From: Streptomyces sp. Go-475
GTDB taxonomy: Bacteria > Actinomycetota > Actinomycetes > Streptomycetales > Streptomycetaceae
Length of the DNA: 64,000 nt
Reading direction: 5' to 3'
Assembly: GCF_003330845.1 (NCBI RefSeq)
Contig: NZ_CP026121.1
Location: forward strand, 5,995,501 to 6,059,500
The translations under genes and the position numbers were made by a program. Position 1 is the first letter of the stretch. Each line of letters opens with the position of its first letter. The notes beneath the pieces were generated by a model. That model was not told where the DNA came from. It did no database searches and was given only the letters and a program-made list of their open reading frames with translations. Positions 36,687 to 48,604 of this stretch are shown here, in pieces.

Positions 36687-38297
36687 TTGAGAAAGGCCAA
36701 GGTCAAAGGGTACGGAATAGGCGCACTGTTCGACGTCTACGGAGAGCTCGGCCGTAGCACGGTCTTCCACCTCAGCCGCCCGCTGGACATCGCCCCCACG
36801 AGCGGTACCCGCTACGACGTGCCGGCGCTCGGCGCACTGGTCGCGCAGGCGGCCGGGTGGCTGGCGGCGGCGGGTGCCAAGGCGGGGGACCGGATCGCGA
36901 TCATCAAGGACAACCACTGGGACTGCACCCTGCTGGCGTGCGCGGCGGCGCGCCTGGGTGCGCTGCCGGCGATGATCTCCGCAACGGTGGCCCCGGCGTA
37001 CCTGGAGGAACTGCTGCGCCGGCTGGAGCCCGCCGTGACCGTCACGCAGGAACGCCTGCTGTCCGCTTGCCGGGAAGCGGGAGTGGATCCGACGAAGCTG
37101 TCCAGGGCCGTCGTCAGCCTCGACGGCCAGGTGCCGGGGACGCTGAGCCTGACGGACCTGCCGAAGGACCAGTCCCCACCGCCGCAGCGGCGCGATCCGA
37201 GCGCGCCGATGATCGTCACCCACACCTCCGGCACCACCGGGGTCCCCAAACTGGTCGTGCACTCCTGCGACACGATCCTCGGCATCCTCGGCAAGGTCGA
37301 GTCGGTCCGCTGGCCGATCGTCGCCACCCGCCGCAGCGACACGGTGGCCAGTGCCATCTCCTTCGTGCACGGGCGAAGCATCCCCTGGACCGCCGGCACC
37401 CTCATTCTGGAGCCGCGCAAGGCGGTGATCGTGGCCGACGGCGACCCGGCCGTCGCCGAACGCGTCCTCAGCGCCCACCGGCCCACCACCTGCGAGGCGC
37501 TGCCCAGCACCTTCACGCGCTGGGAGCGGCTCGCCCAGGCCCCTCACAACGTCTTCTCGGACGTGAGGCTGTATGTGAGCACCTTCGACGCCATGCACCC
37601 GCCCACGATCCGCACGTTCCTGGCGGCCTCGCGGCGCCGGATGCCGGTCTGGCTCCAGGGCTGGGGCCAGTCCGAGGCCGGGCCGCTGGCGTTCCGGCTG
37701 CTCACCCGGCGCGCCCTGGCCCGCACCGGGGAACGGCACCCCACCACCCGTCAGGTGGGCCGTCCCCTGCCCGGTTTCACCCGGCTCAAGGTGGTGGACC
37801 CGCAGACGATGCGGCCCTTGGAGGCCGGCGAGCGCGGCCTGGTCCTCGCCCGGACCCGCGGCCGGTGCCTGACCTACCTCGGTGAGGAGGACCGCTGGCG
37901 GGAGAAGGCACGCGGTCAGTGGTGGAACACCGGTGACATCGGCGTCCGCAGCCGCACCGGGAACGTGTCGCTGCTGGACCGAGAGGTCGACAGCATCCCG
38001 GGCATGAGCTGCATCGAACTCGAGGACGTCCTCACCGACCGGATTCCGCGGATCGAGGAGGTGGTGATCCTCGGTTCGCCCGGGCGCGAGCCGTTGCCCG
38101 TCGTCTGCACACCGGACGGGACGCTGGACGCGGCCGAGTGGCGGCGAGCCACCGGCGACCTGCCGCCGCTGGCCGAACCTGTCTGCGTCACCTGGGACGA
38201 GGTGCCCCGCACCGGCACCGGGAAGGTGCGCCGCGGTGAACTCCGCGCACGGTTCCTCGACGGGGCGGCGACCCACGGGACCGGAAGGTGGACATGA
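36687..38297 (+). CDS. Adenylate-forming acyl-CoA synthetase/ligase (ANL superfamily)
   Basis: Activates a carboxylic acid as the acyl-AMP and passes it to CoA, a carrier or directly to an amine. Core motifs: THTSGTTGVPKLV near residue 173-185 (A3, with His for the usual Tyr), WLQGWGQSEAGP (A5-like, near 325), GQWWNTGDIG with the ribose-binding Asp (A7), and PRTGTGKVRRGEL with the A10 Lys near 515. 536 residues, stand-alone, with no carrier protein gene in the cluster. TTG 36687 follows AGAGGAG. With the BenE and UbiA genes it could activate an aromatic or polyprenyl-derived acid; or the uronic acid made by the dehydrogenase. The substrate pocket cannot be read by eye. Confidence 0.87.
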   Translation: MRKAKVKGYGIGALFDVYGELGRSTVFHLSRPLDIAPTSGTRYDVPALGALVAQAAGWLAAAGAKAGDRIAIIKDNHWDCTLLACAAARLGALPAMISATVAPAYLEELLRRLEPAVTVTQERLLSACREAGVDPTKLSRAVVSLDGQVPGTLSLTDLPKDQSPPPQRRDPSAPMIVTHTSGTTGVPKLVVHSCDTILGILGKVESVRWPIVATRRSDTVASAISFVHGRSIPWTAGTLILEPRKAVIVADGDPAVAERVLSAHRPTTCEALPSTFTRWERLAQAPHNVFSDVRLYVSTFDAMHPPTIRTFLAASRRRMPVWLQGWGQSEAGPLAFRLLTRRALARTGERHPTTRQVGRPLPGFTRLKVVDPQTMRPLEAGERGLVLARTRGRCLTYLGEEDRWREKARGQWWNTGDIGVRSRTGNVSLLDREVDSIPGMSCIELEDVLTDRIPRIEEVVILGSPGREPLPVVCTPDGTLDAAEWRRATGDLPPLAEPVCVTWDEVPRTGTGKVRRGELRARFLDGAATHGTGRWT

Positions 38298-38328
38298 CCG
38301 CGCCCGGCAGGACGGATGAGGTGCATCG

Positions 38329-39708
38329 GTGAGCGAGATCGACGTGGCGGTCGTCGGCGCGGGGATCTCGGGCCTCGCGACGGCGCACTGGTTGACCCGC
38401 CAGGGGCGCTCGGTCCAGGTCTTCGAGGCCGACGACGGCGTCGGCGGCCGGATGCGCAGCCACCGGCGGAACGGATACCTCCTGGACACGGGCGCCGAGA
38501 CACTGGCGGCTCATGGCTATCCGAGCACCTGGCGGTTGCTGAGGGAACTCGGCGTCGCGCCGGGCGATGTCCTTCCCGTGCGCAGCGCCGTGGGGCTGTG
38601 GCGTGACGGTCGCGTACATCCCTGGGTGGGGCACCCGCTGGGCGGGATCACCGGTGCGGGGCTGTCGCCTGGAGGACGCCTGCACATGATGCGCATGACC
38701 GGGCGCCTGCTGCGCGGCGCCCGCAGGTTCGACGTGCGCCGCCCGGAGGACACGCCGCTGGGGACGATGACAGTGGCCGAATTCGCCCGGTCCTACCCGC
38801 CGGAGCTGCACGACTACCTGCTTCAGCCGGCCGTGGGCACGGCCTTCGGCTGGCGACCGGAACATGCCTGCATGGGGCCCTTCGTCAGCAGCATGCTCTC
38901 CACCCGCGGCATCTGGAAGTGGCGCACCTACCGCGATGGGATGGATTTCCCGGCCCGGACCATCGCCGAGCGCGTTCCGGTGCGCACCACGAGGCCGGTC
39001 GCCGAGGTCGTCCCGGCGGGCACGGGCGTACGGGTGACGTTCCGCGACGGTGACACGCTCACCGCGCGTCAGGTCGTGCTGGCGGTGCCCGCTCCGGTGG
39101 CCGCCGAGTTGTATCCGGCCATGCCCGAGGAGGAGAGGGCCTACGTGCGGTCCTGCCACTACGCCCCGATGGCCCGGGTGAGCTGCCTGCTCGACCGGCC
39201 GCTCGAGCCGCCGCGTGGCCGGGCACAGCCGCATGTGTACGCGCTGCTGGTGCCGGGCGCCGTGGACGACGTGCTCAGCGGGCTGACCATCGAGCACAAC
39301 AAGGCGGCCGACCGGGCTCCCCGTGGACGCGGCCTGGTCACCCTGTTGCCCGCGGCGGACGTCACAGCGGACTTGCTGAGCACGTCCGACGGCGCTGTCA
39401 TCGCGACGCTGCTGGAACGAGCCGAGCGCTACCTGCCGGGAGTGAAGGAGGCGTGCCTCGACGCGGTGCTGCACCGGTTCCCGCACGGCTCCATCGAGGC
39501 GCGCCCGGAGACGCTCGGCGCCCGCCCGGCGTTCGTGCGCCGCGCCCCGCGAGCCGTGGAGTACGCCGGTGACTGGCTCTTCCTCAGGGCGAGCAGCGAG
39601 GGCGCCGTCGATTCCGCCGGTCTCGCGGCCGCCAGGGTCATGGAACGCCACAGGGCGGGGCGGACCCCGGGCTCCGCGCATCGGCGCCCGTCCACGCAGG
39701 CCCCGTAG
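38329..39708 (+). CDS. FAD-dependent oxidoreductase, protoporphyrinogen-oxidase/phytoene-desaturase-like 1
   Basis: Flavoprotein with the N-terminal dinucleotide motif VAVVGAGISGLATAHWLTRQG and the following VFEADDGVGGRMRSH, typical of the amine oxidase/HemY/CrtI superfamily. 459 residues; the C-terminal FAD-contact region is LFLRASSEGAVDSAGLAAARV. Members dehydrogenate C-C or C-N bonds of lipophilic substrates. GTG 38329 has GAGG upstream. It follows the ligase gene by 31 bases and precedes a second, related flavoprotein. In this cluster it may desaturate the polyprenyl chain or oxidise the ring to which it is attached; unproven. Confidence 0.85.
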   Translation: MSEIDVAVVGAGISGLATAHWLTRQGRSVQVFEADDGVGGRMRSHRRNGYLLDTGAETLAAHGYPSTWRLLRELGVAPGDVLPVRSAVGLWRDGRVHPWVGHPLGGITGAGLSPGGRLHMMRMTGRLLRGARRFDVRRPEDTPLGTMTVAEFARSYPPELHDYLLQPAVGTAFGWRPEHACMGPFVSSMLSTRGIWKWRTYRDGMDFPARTIAERVPVRTTRPVAEVVPAGTGVRVTFRDGDTLTARQVVLAVPAPVAAELYPAMPEEERAYVRSCHYAPMARVSCLLDRPLEPPRGRAQPHVYALLVPGAVDDVLSGLTIEHNKAADRAPRGRGLVTLLPAADVTADLLSTSDGAVIATLLERAERYLPGVKEACLDAVLHRFPHGSIEARPETLGARPAFVRRAPRAVEYAGDWLFLRASSEGAVDSAGLAAARVMERHRAGRTPGSAHRRPSTQAP

Positions 39709-39754
39709 TCGTACGGGACACCCAGCCGCTATTCGTGTGCCAAGGAGGCCAAAC

Positions 39755-41101
39755 ATGTCCAAGACACGTCGAGTCGCCGTGATCGGTGGCGGTATGTCGG
39801 GCTGCGCGGCAGCCCGCGAACTCATCATGGCGGGACGCGACGTCACGGTGTTCGAGGCCGGCGACGGACTCGGCGGGCGGGCCCGGTCGTGGCACCGGCC
39901 GGAGATCGAGCCCGACACCGGCATCAACCTGTGGTTCACCAGCTTCTACGACGTCCTGTTCGAGCGCATCCGCGAGTACGGGCTGGAACACGACATGGTC
40001 GAGATGCGCAACTCCATGGTGATCGTGGCGAACGGGAAACCGGTCAATCTGGCCGCGGACTCCATGGCCGACCTGCTGTCCTACTCGCACTGCGGAATGC
40101 GGGACAAACTGCGCTTCCTCGCCACCTCGGCGCGTATGACAGCACGTCGCCGACGTCTGGACCTGTTCGAGCCGGAGCAGCTCGCCGCCTTCGACGACGG
40201 CGTCTCGGCCGCGGACTGGTCCCGCGCCGTCATGTCGGAGAACGCTTATCAGTACCTGATACGGCCGATGATCGAGTCGTTCTGGCTGTGGCGCTGCGAG
40301 GAGATCTCCAAGGTGCACGTCATGGCGATGCTGGCCAACGTCGCGGGGTCGAAGTTCTACGTCTTCGGCCGCGGCATGGAGACCGTGGCGCAGCGGATGG
40401 CGAACGGCGCCACCGTGCGTCTGAGCACGTCCGTCTCCGAGATCACGGTGGACAGCAGCCGGCAGGTGCGGATTTCGGCCGTGGACGCCAACGGCGAGAC
40501 CTCCAGCGAGGCGTTCGACGAGGTCGTGATCGCCACGCCCGCCCCGACCGCCGCGAAGCTGGCCGCCTCGCTGCCCGGCGACATCGCGCCCGCGGACATG
40601 CTGCGGTTCGCCGAGACCCAGCGGTACGAACCGGCTCTGTCGGTCTCCTTCCTCATCGACCGGGGCCGTATGCCCTCGGGTGAGCACATCGTGCCCGCCG
40701 GCCCCGGGATCCGCTCGGTACGCAGCATCATCACCGTTCCGAAGACGCTGATCACCGCTGACGGCCGATACCGGGAGAAGGAGCTCACTTTCGTCTACCT
40801 GGGCCGGCAGGCGACAAGTGAACTCATCGGCGCCCCCGCGGACCGGCAGTACGAGCGGGCGCTGGAGCTGGCGCCGCAGCTGTGGCCCGAATTCCCCCGG
40901 GACGCCGAGCCGTTCCATATCGTGGAGCGTCCGGTGGGCCTGGCATGGCCGGAGCCGGGCCGCTTCCGCCGCGCCGCCCAGCTGGCCAGGGAACAGCGCG
41001 GACCTGTCGTCTTCGCCGGCGACTACCTGGGCTGCCCGACGGCGGAGGCTTCCATGCGTACGGGTATCAGGGCCGCGAACTCGCTGCTGGCGACTGTCTG
41101 A
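39755..41101 (+). CDS. FAD-dependent oxidoreductase, protoporphyrinogen-oxidase/phytoene-desaturase-like 2
   Basis: Second flavoprotein of the same superfamily: VAVIGGGMSGCAAARELIMAG, VFEAGDGLGGRARSW, and the C-terminal FAD segment VVFAGDYLGCPTAEASMRTG. 448 residues. It is more like the HpnE/carotenoid-type amine oxidases in its C-terminal motif (AGDYLG...ASMRTG) than the upstream copy. ATG 39755 has a textbook AAGGAGG site; an open stretch from 39569 reads through the upstream gene. The two copies differ enough to suggest two different oxidation steps and not a recent duplication. Confidence 0.86.
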   Translation: MSKTRRVAVIGGGMSGCAAARELIMAGRDVTVFEAGDGLGGRARSWHRPEIEPDTGINLWFTSFYDVLFERIREYGLEHDMVEMRNSMVIVANGKPVNLAADSMADLLSYSHCGMRDKLRFLATSARMTARRRRLDLFEPEQLAAFDDGVSAADWSRAVMSENAYQYLIRPMIESFWLWRCEEISKVHVMAMLANVAGSKFYVFGRGMETVAQRMANGATVRLSTSVSEITVDSSRQVRISAVDANGETSSEAFDEVVIATPAPTAAKLAASLPGDIAPADMLRFAETQRYEPALSVSFLIDRGRMPSGEHIVPAGPGIRSVRSIITVPKTLITADGRYREKELTFVYLGRQATSELIGAPADRQYERALELAPQLWPEFPRDAEPFHIVERPVGLAWPEPGRFRRAAQLAREQRGPVVFAGDYLGCPTAEASMRTGIRAANSLLATV

Positions 41102-41210
41102 TATCCGCTCTTGCCACTTCCCCCCTCCGGGGCGGCTCACCACACTGTCGGTGGCGACGCAGGTGGGCAAGTTGCCCGCCGGGTGACGGGGGATGTGACC
41201 ACTAAGGAGA

Positions 41211-43442
41211 ATGATGTTCCACCGACTGGCGCAGGCCCTGCTGCGGCGGCCGAAGCGCCTGCTTTACGCCAGCTTGATGCTCTTTGTCGTGGCGGCGGCA
41301 GTGGGCGCCACCGTGCTGCCGAAACTGTCCGCCGGGGGCTACACCGACACCGGCACCGAGTCGGCACGGGCGGCCGAGGTGCTCGAAGAGCGGTTCGGCG
41401 TGGGGCAGCCCAATCTGGTGCTGCTCGTCGAGGATCGACGCGGTGTGGATGATGCGGCCGTCTCGGCCGCCGCCGCCCGGGTCACGAGCCGGCTGGCCAA
41501 GGAACCGAGCGTTGCCGAAGCGTACTCGTACTGGACCACGGGCCGCCCGGCTGCGCTGAAATCCGACGACTCCCGCAGTGCCCTGATCATGGCCTGGATC
41601 AAGGGCGACGAGGACGACGTCCAGGCGTGGATGACCGATCACGGCGCCGACTACCAGGGACGCGTGCAGGGTCTGGAGATCAAGCAGGGCGGCACCGCCA
41701 AGGCGAACGAAGAACTCACCTCCCAGACGGCGAAGGATCTGTTCAAGGCCGAGGCCATCGCCATGCCGATCCTCCTCGTCGTGCTGATCTTCGTCTTCCG
41801 CGGGATCGTCGCCGCCGCCATGCCGCTGCTCCTCGGCACGCTGACGATGGCCGGCGCCTTCTGCGTCCTGCGCATCATCAGCCTGTTCACCGACGTCTCC
41901 GTCTTCGCGATGAACATCACCAGCGGACTCGGGCTCGGGCTGGCGGTCGACTACAGCCTCTTCATCATCAGCCGGTACCGGGAGGAACTCCGCCGGGGGG
42001 CCGGAACGGACCAAGCGCTGCTGACCAGTATGCGCACGGCCGGCCGGACGGTCGCGTTCTCCGCCGTCACCGTGGCTCTCGCCCTGAGCGGACTGCTGGT
42101 CTTCCCGTTCTACTTCCTGCGTTCCTTCGCCTACGCGGGCATTCCGGTCTCGCTGCTCGCGGCCGTCGCCTCGGTCACCGTCCTGCCCGCGCTGCTGAAG
42201 GTTCTGGGCCCGCGGATCGACAGCCTGCCCGTGCTGCGGCGCAGGAAGCCGCAGACCGATACCGGCTTCTGGTATCGCACGGCCAAGAAGGTGATGCGCT
42301 TCCCGGTGTCCGTGGGTACCGTCGGCGTCATCATTCTGCTCGCCCTCGGCGCGCCGTTCCTCGACCTGAAGATGACCCTGGCCGATGAGCGGGTCCTTCC
42401 GTCTTCCGCGAGTTCCTACCAGGTCGGCCAGGCCATGCGCGAACGCTTCGACTCGCAGCAGAGCCAGGCCGAGATGGTCGTCATGAGGAAATCCGGACCC
42501 ACCGAGACCGACCGCCTCAGCGACTACGCCGAACGCCTGTCCCGCCTGAAGGGTGTGGCCTCGGTGGAGACCGTCACCGGCAGCTACGCCGGCGGATCCC
42601 AGGTTGCCCGGCCCGGCCCGGCGTCTTCCAGCTTCGCGTCCGACTACGGGGTCTACCTGAAGGTGGTGCCCAAGGAGCCGGAAGTGTCCGAGAAGGGGCG
42701 GCAGTTGGTCCGTGAGATCCGGGCCGAGCGCGCACCCTACCCGGTCGAGGTGACGGGGCCCGGCGCCACCCTCGAGGACTCGATGAACTCGCTGAACTCC
42801 AAACTGCCCTGGGCGCTCGGTATCGTCGGGGGCAGCACCCTGATCCTGCTGTTCCTGCTGACGGGCAGCGTGCTCCTCCCGTTCAAGGCGCTCGTGCTCA
42901 ATACCCTCAGCCTGAGCGCGACGTTCGGGGTCCTCGTGTGGGGCTTCCAGGATGGGCATCTGGACGGAGTCATCGGCGACTTCACCCCGACCGGCGCGAT
43001 CACCTGGAGCGTGCCGATGCTCCTGTTCTGCGTCGCGTTCGGCCTGTCCATGGACTACGAGGTCTTCCTGCTCTCCCGGATCAAGGAAGAGTACGAGCAG
43101 ACCCACGACAACGTCTCCTCGGTGTCCAGAGGGCTGGGCCGGACCGGAAGCCTGGTGTCCGCGGCAGCGGTGCTCATCGCGATCGTGTTCGCCGGCTTCA
43201 TGACGTCGAGCATCACCTATCTGAAGGCGATCGGCCTGGGGCTGGCCCTCGCCGTGATCGTGGACGCCACCCTGGTCCGCGGTGCCCTGGTGCCGGCGTT
43301 CATGCGACTCGCCGGGAGCGCCAACTGGTGGGCGCCGGGGCCGCTGCGCCGGTTCCACCAGCGGGTCGGGCTGCGCGAGTCCGGTGAACCCCTGCCCCCG
43401 CGCGACGGCGCCGAAGCCGCGATGGCGGGCGACCGTAGCTGA
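41211..43442 (+). CDS. MMPL-family RND exporter
   Basis: Integral membrane exporter of 743 residues with the MMPL layout: one N-terminal helix (residues about 13-36), a periplasmic-type domain, five helices in the first half including GLGLGLAVDYSLFIISRYREEL, a second extracellular domain and five helices in the second half with FGLSMDYEVFLLSRIKEEY. The paired Asp-Tyr motifs in those helices are the proton-relay residues. Members export lipids, siderophores and antibiotics (ActII-3 and MmpL3 are examples). AAGGAG lies just before the tandem ATGATG start. Last gene of the cluster, before a strong hairpin; it probably exports the lipophilic product. Confidence 0.92.
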   Translation: MMFHRLAQALLRRPKRLLYASLMLFVVAAAVGATVLPKLSAGGYTDTGTESARAAEVLEERFGVGQPNLVLLVEDRRGVDDAAVSAAAARVTSRLAKEPSVAEAYSYWTTGRPAALKSDDSRSALIMAWIKGDEDDVQAWMTDHGADYQGRVQGLEIKQGGTAKANEELTSQTAKDLFKAEAIAMPILLVVLIFVFRGIVAAAMPLLLGTLTMAGAFCVLRIISLFTDVSVFAMNITSGLGLGLAVDYSLFIISRYREELRRGAGTDQALLTSMRTAGRTVAFSAVTVALALSGLLVFPFYFLRSFAYAGIPVSLLAAVASVTVLPALLKVLGPRIDSLPVLRRRKPQTDTGFWYRTAKKVMRFPVSVGTVGVIILLALGAPFLDLKMTLADERVLPSSASSYQVGQAMRERFDSQQSQAEMVVMRKSGPTETDRLSDYAERLSRLKGVASVETVTGSYAGGSQVARPGPASSSFASDYGVYLKVVPKEPEVSEKGRQLVREIRAERAPYPVEVTGPGATLEDSMNSLNSKLPWALGIVGGSTLILLFLLTGSVLLPFKALVLNTLSLSATFGVLVWGFQDGHLDGVIGDFTPTGAITWSVPMLLFCVAFGLSMDYEVFLLSRIKEEYEQTHDNVSSVSRGLGRTGSLVSAAAVLIAIVFAGFMTSSITYLKAIGLGLALAVIVDATLVRGALVPAFMRLAGSANWWAPGPLRRFHQRVGLRESGEPLPPRDGAEAAMAGDRS

Positions 43443-43457
43443 TCGGGCGGTCCTGGG

Positions 43458-43488
43458 GAGGGCCCGTGGCGCTGCGCCACGGGCCCTC
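43458..43488 (+). terminator. Strong hairpin closing the biosynthetic cluster
   Basis: Perfect 15-bp inverted repeat GAGGGCCCGTGGCGC / GCGCCACGGGCCCTC with one central T, 16 bases after the MMPL stop. It separates the cluster from the leftward AhpD-like gene (end 43541) and could act on both strands. Confidence 0.88.
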
Positions 43489-43540
43489 TCGCGTGCTTCC
43501 GCTCCTCGGGAGCGCCCGCCGGTACCCGCGGGACTACCGG

Positions 43541-44107
43541 TCAGCGAGCCCTGGGGACATCACACCGGTCCTTGAAACCCTGGCTGGTGAGACCAAGCGC
43601 GAGATTGGTCCGGGAACGCTGGTTCTCGACGGCGACCATGGCGGTCAGTTCCACCAGGGCCGCGTCCCCGAGCCGGGCGCGCAGTTCAGCGACCTGTTCG
43701 TCGGTGACCTCGACCGGCAGTTGTGTCATGGCCTCGGCATAGGCCATGACCTTGCGCTCCAGGTCGGTGAAGACGTCACTGTCGCGCCAGTTGGGCACCT
43801 CTCGGAGCTTGCGGAGGTCGACCCCCTTGCGATGGTTCTCCCAGTACCCGAAGTCCAGGCACCACGGGCAGTTCAGCGCCACCGCCGCCGCGGTCGTAGC
43901 CAGGCTCTTCAATGTCGTGTCCAGCCGGTTCCACCGCGCCACGCCGGCTTCCATGAGGCTGATCGTCCGTAAGACCTGAGGCTGGTGAGAGGCCGCGAGC
44001 ACGGGCTGCAGCGCCGCTCCATAACGCCGTCTCATGACCCAGCCCTGAAGCTTTCCGAAAAGGCCCTGATTTCGGTTGGGCTCAAGAGGAATCCGGGACA
44101 CGATCAT
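43541..44107 (-). CDS. Carboxymuconolactone decarboxylase (AhpD-like) family protein
   Basis: 188-residue helical protein with the AhpD-type redox motif NCPWCLDFGYWENH near residue 80 (two Cys and the following His), so an alkylhydroperoxidase-like thiol peroxidase role is possible; true carboxymuconolactone decarboxylases lack this Cys pair. It is convergent to the MMPL gene across the terminator. Its upstream neighbour is sdaA in the same orientation, 108 bases away; no functional tie is evident. It could be a flanking gene not related to the cluster. Confidence 0.82.
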   Translation of the reverse strand: MIVSRIPLEPNRNQGLFGKLQGWVMRRRYGAALQPVLAASHQPQVLRTISLMEAGVARWNRLDTTLKSLATTAAAVALNCPWCLDFGYWENHRKGVDLRKLREVPNWRDSDVFTDLERKVMAYAEAMTQLPVEVTDEQVAELRARLGDAALVELTAMVAVENQRSRTNLALGLTSQGFKDRCDVPRAR

Positions 44108-44215
44108 CCTCCCTCAGTAGGCGAAGAGCGGCCGTCGATGCTACTTGATCGTATGCCGCCTGATAAGAGGCACGGGTACGCCAACCTCCTCTCGCCGCCG
44201 AGGATTTGGAACCGG

Positions 44216-45583
<1,368 letters not shown>

Positions 45584-45620
45584 GGGGGAACTCCTGACTA
45601 CGGGGTGGTGCAGAGGGGGT

Positions 45621-45655
45621 GGGTGCCGCGCCCGCTTGTGGCCGGCGCGGCACCC
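45621..45655 (-). terminator. Hairpin after glyA
   Basis: Perfect 12-bp stem GGGTGCCGCGCC / GGCGCGGCACCC with an 11-base loop, between the glyA stop (45690) and the sdaA start (45583). It ends the gcvT-gcvH-glyA transcript. Confidence 0.8.
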
Positions 45656-45689
45656 GAAAGGTTTCTTCGCGATCGTTGGCTGTCGCTTG

Positions 45690-46952
<1,263 letters not shown>

Positions 46953-46966
46953 ACGGCTACGACTCC

Positions 46967-47344
46967 TCAGCCGGCGGAGAACGCGGTGTACTCGTCGGCG
47001 GAGAGCAGGTCGCCCGGCTCGTCCGTGACCCGCACCTTGAACAGCCAGCCGCCCTCGAAGGGGGCCGAGTTCACCAGCGACGGGTCGTTCACGACGTCCT
47101 CGTTGACCTCCGTGACCTCACCGGAGACCGGGGAGTACAGGTCGGACACCGACTTGGTCGACTCCAGCTCGCCGCAGGTCTCGCCCGCGGACACCGTGTC
47201 ACCGACCTCGGGGAGCTGGACGAAGACCACGTCGCCGAGCGCGTTGGCCGCGTGCTCCGTGATGCCGACCGTCGACACGCCGTCCTCGGCGGCCGACAGC
47301 CACTCGTGCTCCTTGCTGTAGCGCAGCTGCTGGGGGTTGCTCAT
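46967..47344 (-). CDS. gcvH: Glycine cleavage system H protein
   Basis: Lipoyl carrier that moves the aminomethyl group between P and T proteins of the glycine cleavage complex. 125 residues: RYSKEHEWL at the N-terminus, [19 protein letters not shown], and the lipoylation site [17 protein letters not shown] with Lys about 64. ATG 47344 gives the canonical start; a longer open frame to 47518 is unrelated. It is 97 bases after gcvT. The P protein gene (gcvP) is not in the window. Confidence 0.97.
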   Translation of the reverse strand: MSNPQQLRYSKEHEWLSAAEDGVSTVGITEHAANALGDVVFVQLPEVGDTVSAGETCGELESTKSVSDLYSPVSGEVTEVNEDVVNDPSLVNSAPFEGGWLFKVRVTDEPGDLLSADEYTAFSAG

Positions 47345-47441
47345 GGCCTGGATTCTCCTGTACGCGCGGGAGTGCTGGTGAAGGGGACCGCTGGTGAGCG
47401 GGTTGATGTGCCCGGGAACTCGTGGCGCCCGTGGCCAGTGT

Positions 47442-48563
47442 CTACTTCTGCCGCTTGTAGAACGGCAGCGCCACGACCTCGTACGGCTCGTGACTGCCCC
47501 GGATGTCCACGCCCACACCGGGCGTGCCGGGCGCGGCGTGCGCGGCGTCGACGTAGGCCATGGCGATCGGCTTGCCGAGGGTGGGGGAGGGGGCGCCGGA
47601 GGTGACCTCGCCGATCACCTCGCCGCCGGCGACGACGGCGTACCCGGCGCGCGGGACGCGGCGGCCCTCGGCGACCAGGCCGACCAGCACGCGCGGCGGG
47701 TTCTGCTCGGCCCGGGCGGCTGCCTCGCGCAGGGCCTCGCGGCCCACGAAGTCGCCCTCCTTCTCGAACTTCACCACCCGGCCGAGCCCGGCGTCGAAGG
47801 GCGTCAGGGAGGTGCTCAGCTCGTGCCCGTACAGCGGCATGCCCGCCTCCAGGCGCAGCGTGTCGCGGCAGGACAGCCCGCACGGGACCAGTCCGGCGCC
47901 CTCGCCGGCCTTGGTCAGGGCCTGCCACAGCTCCACGGCGTGCTCCGGCTTCACGAACAGCTCGAAGCCGTCCTCGCCGGTGTAGCCGGTGCGGGCGATC
48001 AGGGCCGGGACCCCGGCGACCGTGCCGGGCAGACCGGCGTAGTACTTCAGCCCGTCGAGGTCGGCGTCCGTGAGGGACGCCAGGATGCCGGGGGACTCCG
48101 GGCCCTGGACGGCGATCAGCGCGTAGGCGTCCCGGTCGTCGCGCACCTCGGCGTCGAAGCCCTCGGCGCGCTCGGTCAGCGCGTCCAGGACGACCTGGGC
48201 GTTGGAGGCGTTGGCGACGACCATGTACTCCGTCTCGCCCAGCCGGTACACGATCAGGTCGTCGAGGATGCCGCCGTCGGCCCGGCAGATCATGGTGTAG
48301 CGGGCGCGGCCCGGCTTCACGCCGCCGATGTTGCCCACCAGGGCGTAGTCGAGGAGGGCGGCGGCCTGCGGGCCGGTGACGGTGATCTCACCCATGTGGG
48401 AGAGGTCGAACAGGCCGGCCTTCGTGCGCACGGCGGTGTGCTCGTCGCGCTCGGAGCCGTAGCGCAGGGGCATGTCCCAGCCGGCGAAGTCGGTCATCGT
48501 CGCGCCGAGCGAACGATGCAGGGCATCGAGCGCGGTGTGACGGAGTTCTCCTGTACTGCTCAC
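47442..48563 (-). CDS. gcvT: Glycine cleavage system T protein (aminomethyltransferase)
   Basis: Transfers the methylene carbon from aminomethyl-GcvH to tetrahydrofolate, releasing ammonia. Conserved stretches [56 protein letters not shown] and the folate-site Asp near residue 105 in that third stretch. GTG 48563 is chosen because the family start ([15 protein letters not shown]) begins here, with GGGAG upstream; a frame to 48611 has no family similarity. A glycine riboswitch lies in the leader. 373 residues. Confidence 0.95.
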   Translation of the reverse strand: MSSTGELRHTALDALHRSLGATMTDFAGWDMPLRYGSERDEHTAVRTKAGLFDLSHMGEITVTGPQAAALLDYALVGNIGGVKPGRARYTMICRADGGILDDLIVYRLGETEYMVVANASNAQVVLDALTERAEGFDAEVRDDRDAYALIAVQGPESPGILASLTDADLDGLKYYAGLPGTVAGVPALIARTGYTGEDGFELFVKPEHAVELWQALTKAGEGAGLVPCGLSCRDTLRLEAGMPLYGHELSTSLTPFDAGLGRVVKFEKEGDFVGREALREAAARAEQNPPRVLVGLVAEGRRVPRAGYAVVAGGEVIGEVTSGAPSPTLGKPIAMAYVDAAHAAPGTPGVGVDIRGSHEPYEVVALPFYKRQK

Positions 48564-48604
48564 GGTCGGTCGTCTCCCAAGGCAATGACGGGCGAGGTCG
48601 TTCC

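Noticed and set aside
15414..43442. Carotenoid or hopanoid cluster
   Set aside because: No phytoene/squalene synthase or cyclase is present, and the two flavoproteins alone are not enough to call CrtI.
15414..43442. Aminoglycoside, AHBA or kanosamine cluster
   Set aside because: No dehydroquinate-synthase-like enzyme, AHBA synthase or glycosyltransferase could be found; only the aminotransferase/oxidoreductase part matches.
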